A stretch of DNA of 10,392 nucleotides, from assembly GCF_937976265.1 (NCBI RefSeq), contig NZ_CALJRX010000119.1:1-10392 (forward strand), in the 5' to 3' direction. A program made the translations under genes and the position numbers. The notes below the pieces were generated by a model, which saw only the letters and a list, made by a program, of their open reading frames with translations, searched no databases and had not been told where the DNA came from. This stretch comes from an uncultured Haemophilus sp. GTDB taxonomy: Bacteria; Pseudomonadota; Gammaproteobacteria; Enterobacterales; Pasteurellaceae. How positions within the stretch are numbered: position 1 is the first letter of the stretch; the number at the start of each line of letters is the position of its first letter. This document shows positions 1 through 6,386 of this stretch, piece by piece.

Positions 1-956
1 ATTTGCCTGCAGTGACCCTAGATGGTCATAAAGTTGAAGTGGTTGCGAATATTGGTACGATTCGTGATTGTGAAGGTGCACACCGTAATGGTGCTGAAGG
101 GGTGGGTTTATATCGTACAGAATTCCTCTTTATGGATCGTGATCAATTACCAAGCGAAGAAGAGCAATTCATTGCTTATAAAGAAGTGGTTGAAGCTATG
201 GAAGGTCGTCTAGTGGTATTACGTACAATGGATATCGGTGGTGACAAAGAGCTTCCATATTTAAATTTACCAAAAGAAATAAACCCATTCTTAGGATGGC
301 GTGCGATCCGTATTGCCCTTGACCGTCGTGAAATTTTACACGCACAATTAAGAGCGGTATTACGCGCTTCTGCATTTGGTAAACTTGCTGTGATGTTCCC
401 GATGATTATTTCGGTAGAAGAAATCCGTGAATTAAAATCGGTGCTTGAAGCCTTAAAAGCAGAATTACGCGCGGAGGGTAAAGCTTTTGATGAAAACATC
501 CAGATAGGCGTGATGGTTGAAACGCCATCTGCTGCGGTAAATGCGAAATTCTTAGCGAAAGAAGTAGATTTCTTCAGTATCGGTACCAACGATTTAACCC
601 AATATACTTTAGCGGTTGATCGTGGTAACGAACTAATTTCTCACTTATACAATCCAATGTCACCTTCAGTACTTAGCTTGATTAAACAAGTGATTGATGC
701 CTCTCATGCAGAAGGCAAGTGGACTGGTATGTGTGGTGAGTTAGCCGGTGATGAACGTGCGACATTATTGTTACTCGGTATGGGCTTAGATGAGTTTAGT
801 ATGAGTGCGATTTCTGTACCACATATTAAAAAATTAGTGCGTAGTGTAAGTTATCAAGAGGCGAAAGCATTGGCTGATGAAGCACTGCAAAAACCAACAA
901 CAGCTGAAATTGAGCAATTAATTCAAGCTTTTTTTGCAGAAAAGTCGTTAAACTAG
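1..956 (+). CDS. ptsI: PTS Enzyme I (PEP-protein phosphotransferase), C-terminal part
   Basis: Enzyme I takes phosphate from PEP and passes it to HPr, the first step of sugar uptake by the phosphotransferase system in the cytoplasm. The gene enters the window already open: the first two bases end a split codon and 317 full codons follow. The N-terminal HPr-binding and phospho-histidine domains (about 258 residues) lie outside. What is visible is the PEP-binding TIM barrel. Adding 258 to the window residue number gives E. coli numbering and puts the substrate arginines in YRTEF (R38, R296) and VLRTMDIGG (R74, R332), and the acid-base cysteine in GMCGELAGD (C244, C502). EVDFFSIGTNDLTQYTLAVD is also intact. 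The TTG at position 3 is an internal leucine codon, not a start. crr begins 59 bases downstream, as in the usual ptsH-ptsI-crr operon, so ptsH is expected to the left. Confidence 0.98.
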   Translation, partial: LPAVTLDGHKVEVVANIGTIRDCEGAHRNGAEGVGLYRTEFLFMDRDQLPSEEEQFIAYKEVVEAMEGRLVVLRTMDIGGDKELPYLNLPKEINPFLGWRAIRIALDRREILHAQLRAVLRASAFGKLAVMFPMIISVEEIRELKSVLEALKAELRAEGKAFDENIQIGVMVETPSAAVNAKFLAKEVDFFSIGTNDLTQYTLAVDRGNELISHLYNPMSPSVLSLIKQVIDASHAEGKWTGMCGELAGDERATLLLLGMGLDEFSMSAISVPHIKKLVRSVSYQEAKALADEALQKPTTAEIEQLIQAFFAEKSLN

Positions 957-978
957 ATACAAAAATAGAGTTTTACGT

Positions 979-984
979 TAAAAT
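979..984 (+). promoter_or_regulatory. possible weak -10 element for crr alone
   Basis: TAAAAT lies 31 bases before the crr start in the ptsI-crr gap. A poor -35 (GATACA, 956-961) sits 17 bases upstream. E. coli crr is known to have its own promoters besides operon transcription, so an internal promoter is reasonable, but the match is weak. Confidence 0.25.
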
Positions 985-1015
985 ATCAGCCATCTTTAAT
1001 AGATAGGAGATTAAA

Positions 1016-1516
1016 ATGGGCTTATTTGACAAATTATTTGGTTCAAAAGAAAACAAAACAGTGGAAGTTGAAATTTATGCGCCACTTTCTGGTGAGATTG
1101 TGAATATCGAAGATGTACCAGATGTTGTTTTCTCTGAAAAAATCGTGGGTGATGGTATCGCAATTCGCCCAACAGGTAACAAAATTGTGGCGCCTGTTGA
1201 TGGTGTAATTGGTAAAATTTTTGAAACCAACCACGCTTTTTCAATGGAATCAAAAGAGGGTGTTGAATTATTCGTTCACTTCGGTATTGATACCGTTGAA
1301 TTGAAAGGTGAAGGATTCACTCGCATCGCACACGAAGGTCAAAGCGTAAAACGCGGCGACACAGTAATTGAGTTTGATTTAGCAACATTAGAATCAAAAG
1401 CAAAATCAGTTTTAACACCAGTGGTTATTTCTAACATGGATGAAATTTCATCTATTGAGAAAAAATCGGGTGAAGTGATTGCTGGAGAATCTGTTGTTTT
1501 AAGTTTAACAAAATAA
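1016..1516 (+). CDS. crr: Glucose-specific PTS component EIIA-Glc
   Basis: EIIA-Glc is a small cytoplasmic phosphocarrier. It receives phosphate from HPr and passes it to sugar-specific EIIBC. In enterobacteria its phosphorylation state also activates adenylate cyclase and its unphosphorylated form blocks non-PTS permeases. The protein has 166 residues, close to the 169 of E. coli. It starts with the amphipathic MGLFDKLFGSK segment, which in E. coli contacts membranes. The two active-site histidines are present: H73 in TNHAFS and the phosphorylated H88 in LFVHFGIDT. The biotinyl-like beta-barrel motif APLSGE is at 22-27. An AGGAG ribosome site (1005-1009) precedes the ATG by 6 bases, which fixes the start. 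It closes the pts operon and has a clear terminator. Confidence 0.97.
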   Translation: MGLFDKLFGSKENKTVEVEIYAPLSGEIVNIEDVPDVVFSEKIVGDGIAIRPTGNKIVAPVDGVIGKIFETNHAFSMESKEGVELFVHFGIDTVELKGEGFTRIAHEGQSVKRGDTVIEFDLATLESKAKSVLTPVVISNMDEISSIEKKSGEVIAGESVVLSLTK

Positions 1517-1533
1517 GATTTATAGACTAAAAG

Positions 1534-1560
1534 ATCCGCTTTAAATGAGCGGATTTTTTT
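1534..1560 (+). terminator. Rho-independent terminator of the pts operon
   Basis: A perfect 7-bp stem, ATCCGCT (1534-1540) with AGCGGAT (1548-1554), has a 7-base loop and runs directly into seven T residues. It lies 18 bases after the crr stop codon and points rightward. Confidence 0.9.
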
Positions 1561-1588
1561 ATACTCATTCTTTTCGAGAAAGGCAAAA

Positions 1589-2788
1589 ATGATTTATCGA
1601 TTAACTGGCCAAGTACAGCATTATGCATGGGGCGGAAAAAACTATATTGCATCATTGATTGGATTAAATTCAGTGAAAGATCAACCTTGTGCTGAGTGGT
1701 GGTTAGGCGCGCATCCATCAGCACCTTCTGAAATTGAGAATGTAACAGGTAAACAATCCCTTATTGAATTTTTATCGCAAAATCCGACCGCACTTGGGCA
1801 AGTAAGCCGTCAGCAATTTGGTGATGAACTCCCTTATTTGTTAAAGATTTTAGATGTTGAAAAGCCGTTATCGATTCAATTGCACCCGACGAAAGCGCAA
1901 GCTGAAAAGGGCTTTGAGGCTGAAAATGCAAAAGGTGTATCACTCACTGACAGCACGCGGACTTATAAAGATAGAAATCACAAACCAGAAATGATGATTG
2001 CCTTATCTGATTTCTGGCTTTTACATGGTTTTAAAACAAAATCTCAAATACTTGCCACATTAAATGCTCGCCCCTCTTTGCAACCTTTGGCTGAAAAATT
2101 AGGTAAGCAAAGCCTTGCTGAATTTTATGCGGATGTAATGTTGGCGGATCAATCAACGCTCGCAAATTGGCTATTACCTATTATTGAAGCTAATCAACAG
2201 TCTTATAAAAATGGTGAGTTGGGGCTAGATAACCCCGATTATTGGGTGCTTTATACCATGGAAGCCATGGCGATTTCGCCTGAAAAATTAGATGCCGGCT
2301 TGGTGTGTTTTTATCTCTTTAATATCGTACATTTGAAAGAAGGGGAAGGTATTTTCCAGGATGCAGGGATTCCTCATGCTTATCTTCGCGGACAAAACGT
2401 GGAGTTAATGGCCTGTTCTGATAATGTGATTCGTGGTGGCTTAACACCAAAATATGTCGATATTGTCGAATTATTAAAAATTGTGGATTGTCGCGAAGTG
2501 ATACCCCAAATTATCTCAGCTGCGCCTCAAAATCAGTCAGAATTTACTTATAAAACGCCAGTAAACGATTTTGCTTTAGCTCAAATTCGTGTTGAACCAC
2601 AACAGCATACTAAAGTGAATCTTCAAAGTGCGGGTATTTTGCTGGTGATGCAAGGTGAGCTAAAAATACAAGAAAAATCAACCGCACTTACCTTGAAACA
2701 AGGTGAGTCAGCATTCATTACAGCGGATTCTCATGTTGAAATAATGAGTGAAAAAGGCGGTTATGCCTTCTTGGCAAAATTGCCATAA
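1589..2788 (+). CDS. manA: Mannose-6-phosphate isomerase, class I
   Basis: ManA is a zinc enzyme that interconverts mannose-6-phosphate and fructose-6-phosphate. It feeds PTS-imported mannose into glycolysis and also supplies mannose-6-phosphate for GDP-mannose. At 399 residues it has the usual length for the type I family (E. coli about 391). Zinc ligands appear at the same numbers as in E. coli: Q97 and H99 in SIQLHPTK, E134 in NHKPEMM, and the later histidine in AGIPHAYLRG (H263). The substrate-binding arginine is in SDNVIRGGLTPKYVD (R282). The C-terminal cupin-like part (about 300-399) is present. A GAGAAAGG ribosome site is at 1576-1583. Only about 28 bases separate the crr terminator from the ATG and no good promoter is visible there, so it may depend on read-through from pts or on a promoter inside crr. 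Two uptake sequences lie within it. Confidence 0.96.
   Translation: MIYRLTGQVQHYAWGGKNYIASLIGLNSVKDQPCAEWWLGAHPSAPSEIENVTGKQSLIEFLSQNPTALGQVSRQQFGDELPYLLKILDVEKPLSIQLHPTKAQAEKGFEAENAKGVSLTDSTRTYKDRNHKPEMMIALSDFWLLHGFKTKSQILATLNARPSLQPLAEKLGKQSLAEFYADVMLADQSTLANWLLPIIEANQQSYKNGELGLDNPDYWVLYTMEAMAISPEKLDAGLVCFYLFNIVHLKEGEGIFQDAGIPHAYLRGQNVELMACSDNVIRGGLTPKYVDIVELLKIVDCREVIPQIISAAPQNQSEFTYKTPVNDFALAQIRVEPQQHTKVNLQSAGILLVMQGELKIQEKSTALTLKQGESAFITADSHVEIMSEKGGYAFLAKLP
1787..1795 (-). repeat. DNA uptake signal sequence (in manA)
   Basis: Exact ACCGCACTT, reverse orientation, read in frame as T-A-L. Confidence 0.9.
2681..2689 (-). repeat. DNA uptake signal sequence (in manA)
   Basis: Exact ACCGCACTT in the context AAAAATCA-ACCGCACTT, which matches the AT-rich extended signal. 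Read as S-T-A-L. Confidence 0.9.
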
Positions 2789-2792
2789 AAAT

Positions 2793-2814
2793 TAATGTGA
2801 TAAGTATCACGATT
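2793..2814 (+). promoter_or_regulatory. CRP (cAMP receptor protein) site upstream of lacZ
   Basis: TGTGA-TAAGTA-TCACG (2796-2811) matches the CRP consensus TGTGA-N6-TCACA in 9 of 10 conserved positions. Its centre (2803.5) lies about 60-61 bases before the start point predicted from the TATAGT -10 box, the classic class I spacing seen at the E. coli lac promoter. CRP control is inferred from sequence only. Confidence 0.75.
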
Positions 2815-2828
2815 TGTGAACTTATCAC
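2797..2828 (+). promoter_or_regulatory. nested inverted repeat: possible second CRP site or repressor operator
   Basis: The block GTGATAAGTATCAC (2797-2810) recurs inverted as GTGAACTTATCAC (2816-2828). The outer arms GTGATAAG and CTTATCAC are perfect complements, and so are the inner arms TCAC and GTGA. The right unit contains TGTGA-N5-TCAC (2815-2828) centred near -42, a class II CRP position, but its spacer is one base too short for a standard CRP site. A dimeric repressor operator is an alternative. No T tract follows, so it is not a usual terminator for manA. Confidence 0.5.
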
Positions 2829-2850
2829 TAGATTCGTCGAAGATTTTAGG

Positions 2851-2856
2851 TATAGT
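2851..2856 (+). promoter_or_regulatory. -10 element of the lacZ promoter
   Basis: TATAGT (5 of 6 to consensus) lies 53 bases before the lacZ ATG. Nothing resembling TTGACA is found 16-18 bases upstream (CTAGAT at 17), as expected for an activator-dependent promoter. The predicted start point is about 2863-2865. Confidence 0.6.
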
Positions 2857-2909
2857 GGACGTCATTCAGGCGCCCTTTTTTATGTGTCTAAATTGCATTG
2901 GGAGTTTTT

Positions 2910-5900
2910 ATGTCATTGCCTCGCTATTTTGAAGATCCGCAAACCTTGCACGTGAATACCACACCACATCATGCTTATTTTATTCCTTTTTCTTCAACAG
3001 AAAGTGCGGTCAAAAAGACACGAGAATTTTCTCCTTACTTTGCCTTGCTAAATGGTGAATGGGATTTTGCTTATTTTGAAAGCTATACTCACTTGCCTCA
3101 AGATTTCCTTCATTTTTCATTTACAGATAAAATCCCCGTTCCTTCCAATTGGCAAAATCATGGTTACGATAATCATCAATATACTAATGTAAATTATCCT
3201 TTCCCTTTTGATCCCCCTTATGTACCCATTGAAAATCCTTGTGGTTTGTATCATCGCGTTTTTAATGTCGAAATCAATGCCGAAAAACGGTATCTCTTAA
3301 ATTTTGAAGGGGTAGATAGCTGCTTATTTGTCTATGTGAATCAACAATTTGTAGGCTACAGCCAAATTAGTCATTGCACCAGTGAATTTGATATCACTGA
3401 CTTTTTACAGCAAGGGGAAAATCACTTACACGTTCTCGTGTTGAAATGGTGTGATGGTAGTTATTTGGAAGACCAAGACAAATTCCGAATGTCTGGTATT
3501 TTCCGAGATGTTTATCTGTTAGAGCGAGAAAAAAATTACTTACAAGATTTCTTCATTCAAACGCAATTGAATCAAGAGCTTACCAAGGCTCAATTACATG
3601 TAGCCTGTCAGTTTTCAGAATGCGAACAACCCATTTCTTGGCAATTATTTGATCCTCAAGGCAAATTGATAATTGAACAAAAAGGACACGTATTTCATGC
3701 TGAAATTGAAAGTGCACAATTATGGCATGCGGAGAACCCTCGCTTATACACGTTGATTTTGCAATATGGCACAGAAGTAATTTGTCAAAAAGTCGGCTTG
3801 CGTCATATCGAAGTGAAGAATAGGGTAATGTTATTTAATGGGCAAGCGATTAAGTTTAAAGGAGTGAATCGTCACGATAGCGATCCGAAAACCGGTTATG
3901 TCATCAGTCGAGAACAAGCGTTGCAAGATTTACGCTTAATGAAACAGCATAATTTTAATGCCATTCGCACAGCCCATTATCCAAATGCCCCTTGGTTTAC
4001 TGAATTGTGTGATGAATATGGTTTTTATGTGATTGCGGAAAGTGATATCGAATCGCACGGCACGAATGCAGTTTATGTGGAGTCGCCAGAGACAAGTATT
4101 TTATTAGGGGTAAAAACAGAGATTGATCATGACGCAATTCGTCAAAAAACAATCGACAATTATTGCTATATGGCTCGAAGTCCTGAATTTAATCAAGCCA
4201 TTTTAGACCGCACTTATGCCAATGTTGAGCGAGATAAAAATCGGCCTTCTGTTGTGATTTGGTCATTGGGAAATGAAAGTGGCTACGGTGAGAATTTTGA
4301 GCAAGCAGCCGCTTGGGTGAAACAGCGCGATCCAAGTCGCTTAGTGCATTATGAAAATGCGATCTTTCAACATTCAGCCCATCAAAATGACACATCCAAT
4401 TTAGATTTTCATAGCGAAATGTACACCAGCACGGAAGAATTGGATGCTTATTTTGCCGATGCCAAAAATCAAAAGCCGTATCTTTTCTGTGAATATTTGC
4501 ATGCGATGGGGAATTCTTGCGGGGATTCGGAAGATTATTTCCAAGCTATGGAACGACATGCTGGCGCTTGTGGTGGCTTTGTGTGGGAGTGGTGCAATCA
4601 TTCTCCTTATTTGCCAAACTCAAGCAAGATGGGCTATGGCGGGGATTTTAATGACACGCCGAATGACGGTAATTTTTGTGCTGATGGATTAGTCACGGCA
4701 GACCGCCAAATTCAAAGCAATTTATTGGAATACAAAAATGTGTATCGTCCACTTCGAGCCACATTAAAAAATGGTCACATTGAACTCAAAAATTATTTGG
4801 ATTTTACGGATGCGGCAGAGGCTATTTCGATTCATTATCAAATCACCGAAGATTTTACTGTTATACAAGAAGGTCAAATAGATGATTTAAACATTGCGCC
4901 AAAATCAACCGCACTTTTGCCTTTAACATTGCCAGCAAGTAACGGTTCATTACAAATTTTGACCTTGACCTATCATCAAAAAACAGAAACAGGTTTAATT
5001 CCCCAAGGGCATTGTTTAGGATTTGATCAGATTATTTTGTCGGCGCAATCACCATTATCCACAAATGAACTCAAACCAAATTATCAATCGATTTCTGTTT
5101 CAGAATATGCCAATTTAATTTCAGTTAAAGTGGCAGATATTGAATACCAGTTTGATCAATATAAAGGCACTATTCAACAAATTCACAAAGCTGGCGAGCC
5201 TTGGTTGAATCAACCTGTCGATTTTAATATTTGGCGAGCGCCTTTGGATAACGATAGTTTAATGAAAGCACATTGGCTTGCCGCAGGTTACGATCGTGCG
5301 ACGAGTCGAGTTTATGATTACCGTTTAGTCGAGCAGGAAAGTGAGGTTGAAATTACCTTTAAATTAGGGCTAGTCGCCGTATCAAAAGCGCGAATTCTGA
5401 CATTGAATGTGGTGTATCGTATTGAGCAAAATGGGGTGCTTCAGATTAATATTCATGCTGAAAAACAACCGCATTTGCCATTTTTACCACGCTTTGGCTT
5501 ACGTTTTTTCCTTAATCAAGGATTTAACCAAGTGGAGTATGTGGGCTATGGCCCAACGGAAAGTTATCTGGATAAACATCACGCCACGGCTTTCGGTCGT
5601 TATAAAACAACGCCAGAAAGTAATCATGTGCCTTATTTGAAACCGCAAGAAAATGGCAGCCACTATGGTTGTCGTGAACTGAAGGTGGCGAATTCGTCTG
5701 ATTGCTTTACCGTGCAAAGTCATACGCCTTTTAGTATGAATGTTTCCCCTTATTCTCAAGAAGAATTGGGCAGTAAAAAGCACCAATATGATTTGGAGAA
5801 AAGTGGCAGTACAATCTTGTGTGTGGATTATAAAATGAGTGGAGTAGGCTCCAATTCTTGTGGACCCGCGTTAAAAGCACAATATCGTTTGAATGAAACA

Positions 5901-5936
5901 GAATGGGATTGGGCGATCTCGTTGCAAATTAACTAA
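2910..5936 (+). CDS. lacZ: Beta-galactosidase, glycoside hydrolase family 2 (LacZ type)
   Basis: A cytoplasmic retaining beta-galactosidase that hydrolyses lactose and related beta-galactosides. The ATG at 2910 was chosen because GGGAG (2900-2904) sits 5 bases before it and the protein then begins MSLPRYFEDP. An in-frame TTG at 2898 would lack this site. The product has 1008 residues, near the 1023-1024 of E. coli LacZ. Seen in order: the N-terminal jelly-roll (NGEWDFAYFES, IPVPSNWQNHGYD), the TIM barrel with KGVNRHDSDP and DEYGFYVIAESDIESHG, the acid/base glutamate E456 in WSLGNESGYG, the nucleophile E528 in FCEYLHAMGNS, and the C-terminal small-chain domain with FNIWRAPLDNDS, GYGPTESYLDK and SGVGSNSCGPAL. 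No signal peptide is visible. It stands alone: no lacI-like repressor, permease or galactose genes adjoin it in the window. Three uptake sequences lie inside it. Confidence 0.96.
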   Translation: MSLPRYFEDPQTLHVNTTPHHAYFIPFSSTESAVKKTREFSPYFALLNGEWDFAYFESYTHLPQDFLHFSFTDKIPVPSNWQNHGYDNHQYTNVNYPFPFDPPYVPIENPCGLYHRVFNVEINAEKRYLLNFEGVDSCLFVYVNQQFVGYSQISHCTSEFDITDFLQQGENHLHVLVLKWCDGSYLEDQDKFRMSGIFRDVYLLEREKNYLQDFFIQTQLNQELTKAQLHVACQFSECEQPISWQLFDPQGKLIIEQKGHVFHAEIESAQLWHAENPRLYTLILQYGTEVICQKVGLRHIEVKNRVMLFNGQAIKFKGVNRHDSDPKTGYVISREQALQDLRLMKQHNFNAIRTAHYPNAPWFTELCDEYGFYVIAESDIESHGTNAVYVESPETSILLGVKTEIDHDAIRQKTIDNYCYMARSPEFNQAILDRTYANVERDKNRPSVVIWSLGNESGYGENFEQAAAWVKQRDPSRLVHYENAIFQHSAHQNDTSNLDFHSEMYTSTEELDAYFADAKNQKPYLFCEYLHAMGNSCGDSEDYFQAMERHAGACGGFVWEWCNHSPYLPNSSKMGYGGDFNDTPNDGNFCADGLVTADRQIQSNLLEYKNVYRPLRATLKNGHIELKNYLDFTDAAEAISIHYQITEDFTVIQEGQIDDLNIAPKSTALLPLTLPASNGSLQILTLTYHQKTETGLIPQGHCLGFDQIILSAQSPLSTNELKPNYQSISVSEYANLISVKVADIEYQFDQYKGTIQQIHKAGEPWLNQPVDFNIWRAPLDNDSLMKAHWLAAGYDRATSRVYDYRLVEQESEVEITFKLGLVAVSKARILTLNVVYRIEQNGVLQINIHAEKQPHLPFLPRFGLRFFLNQGFNQVEYVGYGPTESYLDKHHATAFGRYKTTPESNHVPYLKPQENGSHYGCRELKVANSSDCFTVQSHTPFSMNVSPYSQEELGSKKHQYDLEKSGSTILCVDYKMSGVGSNSCGPALKAQYRLNETEWDWAISLQIN
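3002..3010 (+). repeat. DNA uptake signal sequence (in lacZ)
   Basis: Exact AAGTGCGGT near the 5' end of the gene, read within S-A-V. Confidence 0.9.
4207..4215 (-). repeat. DNA uptake signal sequence (in lacZ)
   Basis: Exact ACCGCACTT, read in the frame giving D-R-T-Y. Confidence 0.9.
4908..4916 (-). repeat. DNA uptake signal sequence (in lacZ)
   Basis: Exact ACCGCACTT in the context AAAATCA-ACCGCACTTTT, read as S-T-A-L. Confidence 0.9.
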
Positions 5937-5948
5937 GATGAAATAAAA

Positions 5949-5957
5949 AAGTGCGGT
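5949..5957 (+). repeat. DNA uptake signal sequence (left arm of terminator)
   Basis: Exact AAGTGCGGT forming the left arm of the lacZ/grxA hairpin. Confidence 0.95.
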
Positions 5958-5965
5958 TGAAATTA

Positions 5966-5974
5966 ACCGCACTT
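5966..5974 (-). repeat. DNA uptake signal sequence (right arm of terminator)
   Basis: Exact ACCGCACTT forming the right arm of the lacZ/grxA hairpin. Confidence 0.95.
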
Positions 5975-5992
5975 TGGTATTTTTAGCAATAA

Positions 5993-6256
5993 TTAAGCCA
6001 CAACGTTAAATTGTTCTTTCATTAATGCTTCGAAATCAGTGCAACCGCCGATTGGTTTTTCATCGATAAAGATTTGTGGCACAGTTTCCACTTCTTTACC
6101 GACAGATTTTGATAAATCTGCTTTAGAAATGCCTTCAGCGATAATATCTACATAGCGATAATCGAAATCCGCTACTTCACCTTTTAATTTTTCAGCAAGG
6201 TTTTTTGCACGTACACAATAAGGGCAGCCTGGACGACCAAAAATAACTACGAACAT
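5993..6256 (-). CDS. grxA: Glutaredoxin 1 type (GrxA), GSH-dependent disulfide reductase
   Basis: A small cytoplasmic thiol-disulfide oxidoreductase that uses glutathione to reduce protein disulfides and, in E. coli, ribonucleotide reductase. The 87-residue protein is the usual size (E. coli GrxA 85). The dithiol active site CPYC is at 11-14 within FGRPGCPYC. The cis-proline loop TVPQIF (58-63) and the glutathione-binding GGCTDF (70-75) are intact. The ribosome site AAGGAA lies just upstream of the ATG on the minus strand. It diverges from rimK across 130 bases and its stop lies next to the uptake-sequence hairpin. In E. coli grxA likewise diverges from the operon that contains rimK, so the neighbourhood supports the Grx1 assignment. 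Confidence 0.95.
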   Translation of the reverse strand: MFVVIFGRPGCPYCVRAKNLAEKLKGEVADFDYRYVDIIAEGISKADLSKSVGKEVETVPQIFIDEKPIGGCTDFEALMKEQFNVVA

Positions 6257-6348
6257 AAAATTTTCCTTTTATTTAAACAAAACTCCTAACGATTTTACTC
6301 TATTTCCTCAAAAGCAGAAATCATTTTTCAGGATTATTGTGATTGGTG

Positions 6349-6354
6349 TAATAT
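6349..6354 (+). promoter_or_regulatory. possible -10 element for rimK
   Basis: TAATAT lies 32 bases before the rimK ATG in the divergent grxA-rimK gap. A weak -35 (TTTTCA, 6325-6330) sits 18 bases upstream. Confidence 0.35.
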
Positions 6355-6386
6355 ATCAACTCCTCTTTTCCTAAGGATATAACTGA

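Larger units (their letters stand above)
5948..5990. terminator. bidirectional terminator built from two inverted uptake sequences
   Basis: AAAGTGCGGTT (5948-5958) and AACCGCACTTT (5965-5975) form a perfect 11-bp stem with a 6-base loop between the convergent genes lacZ and grxA. Leftward, the stem is followed by a long T-rich stretch (complement of 5941-5950), giving a strong terminator for grxA. Rightward, the T run (5980-5984) is shorter and set back a few bases. Paired uptake sequences used as terminators are known in Haemophilus. Confidence 0.85.

Noticed and set aside
3..8. TTG at position 3 as a start codon of the first gene
   Set aside because: The encoded sequence is the middle of Enzyme I; residue numbers align with E. 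coli after adding 258, so the true start lies to the left of the window.
176..589. 137-residue open frame on the minus strand inside ptsI
   Set aside because: It is fully inside a strongly conserved gene, has no ribosome site and no recognisable protein features.
2865..2882. GGCGCC followed by a T run (before lacZ) as a terminator
   Set aside because: A six-base palindrome cannot form a hairpin with a loop, so it is only a leader segment with a T run.
2898..2909. TTG start giving a beta-galactosidase four residues longer
   Set aside because: GGGAG at 2900-2904 is correctly spaced for the ATG at 2910 and would lie inside the longer version.
5295..5312. TGCGA motif in lacZ as a Sxy-dependent (competence) CRP-S site
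   Set aside because: The matching right half-site is missing and it lies deep within a coding region.
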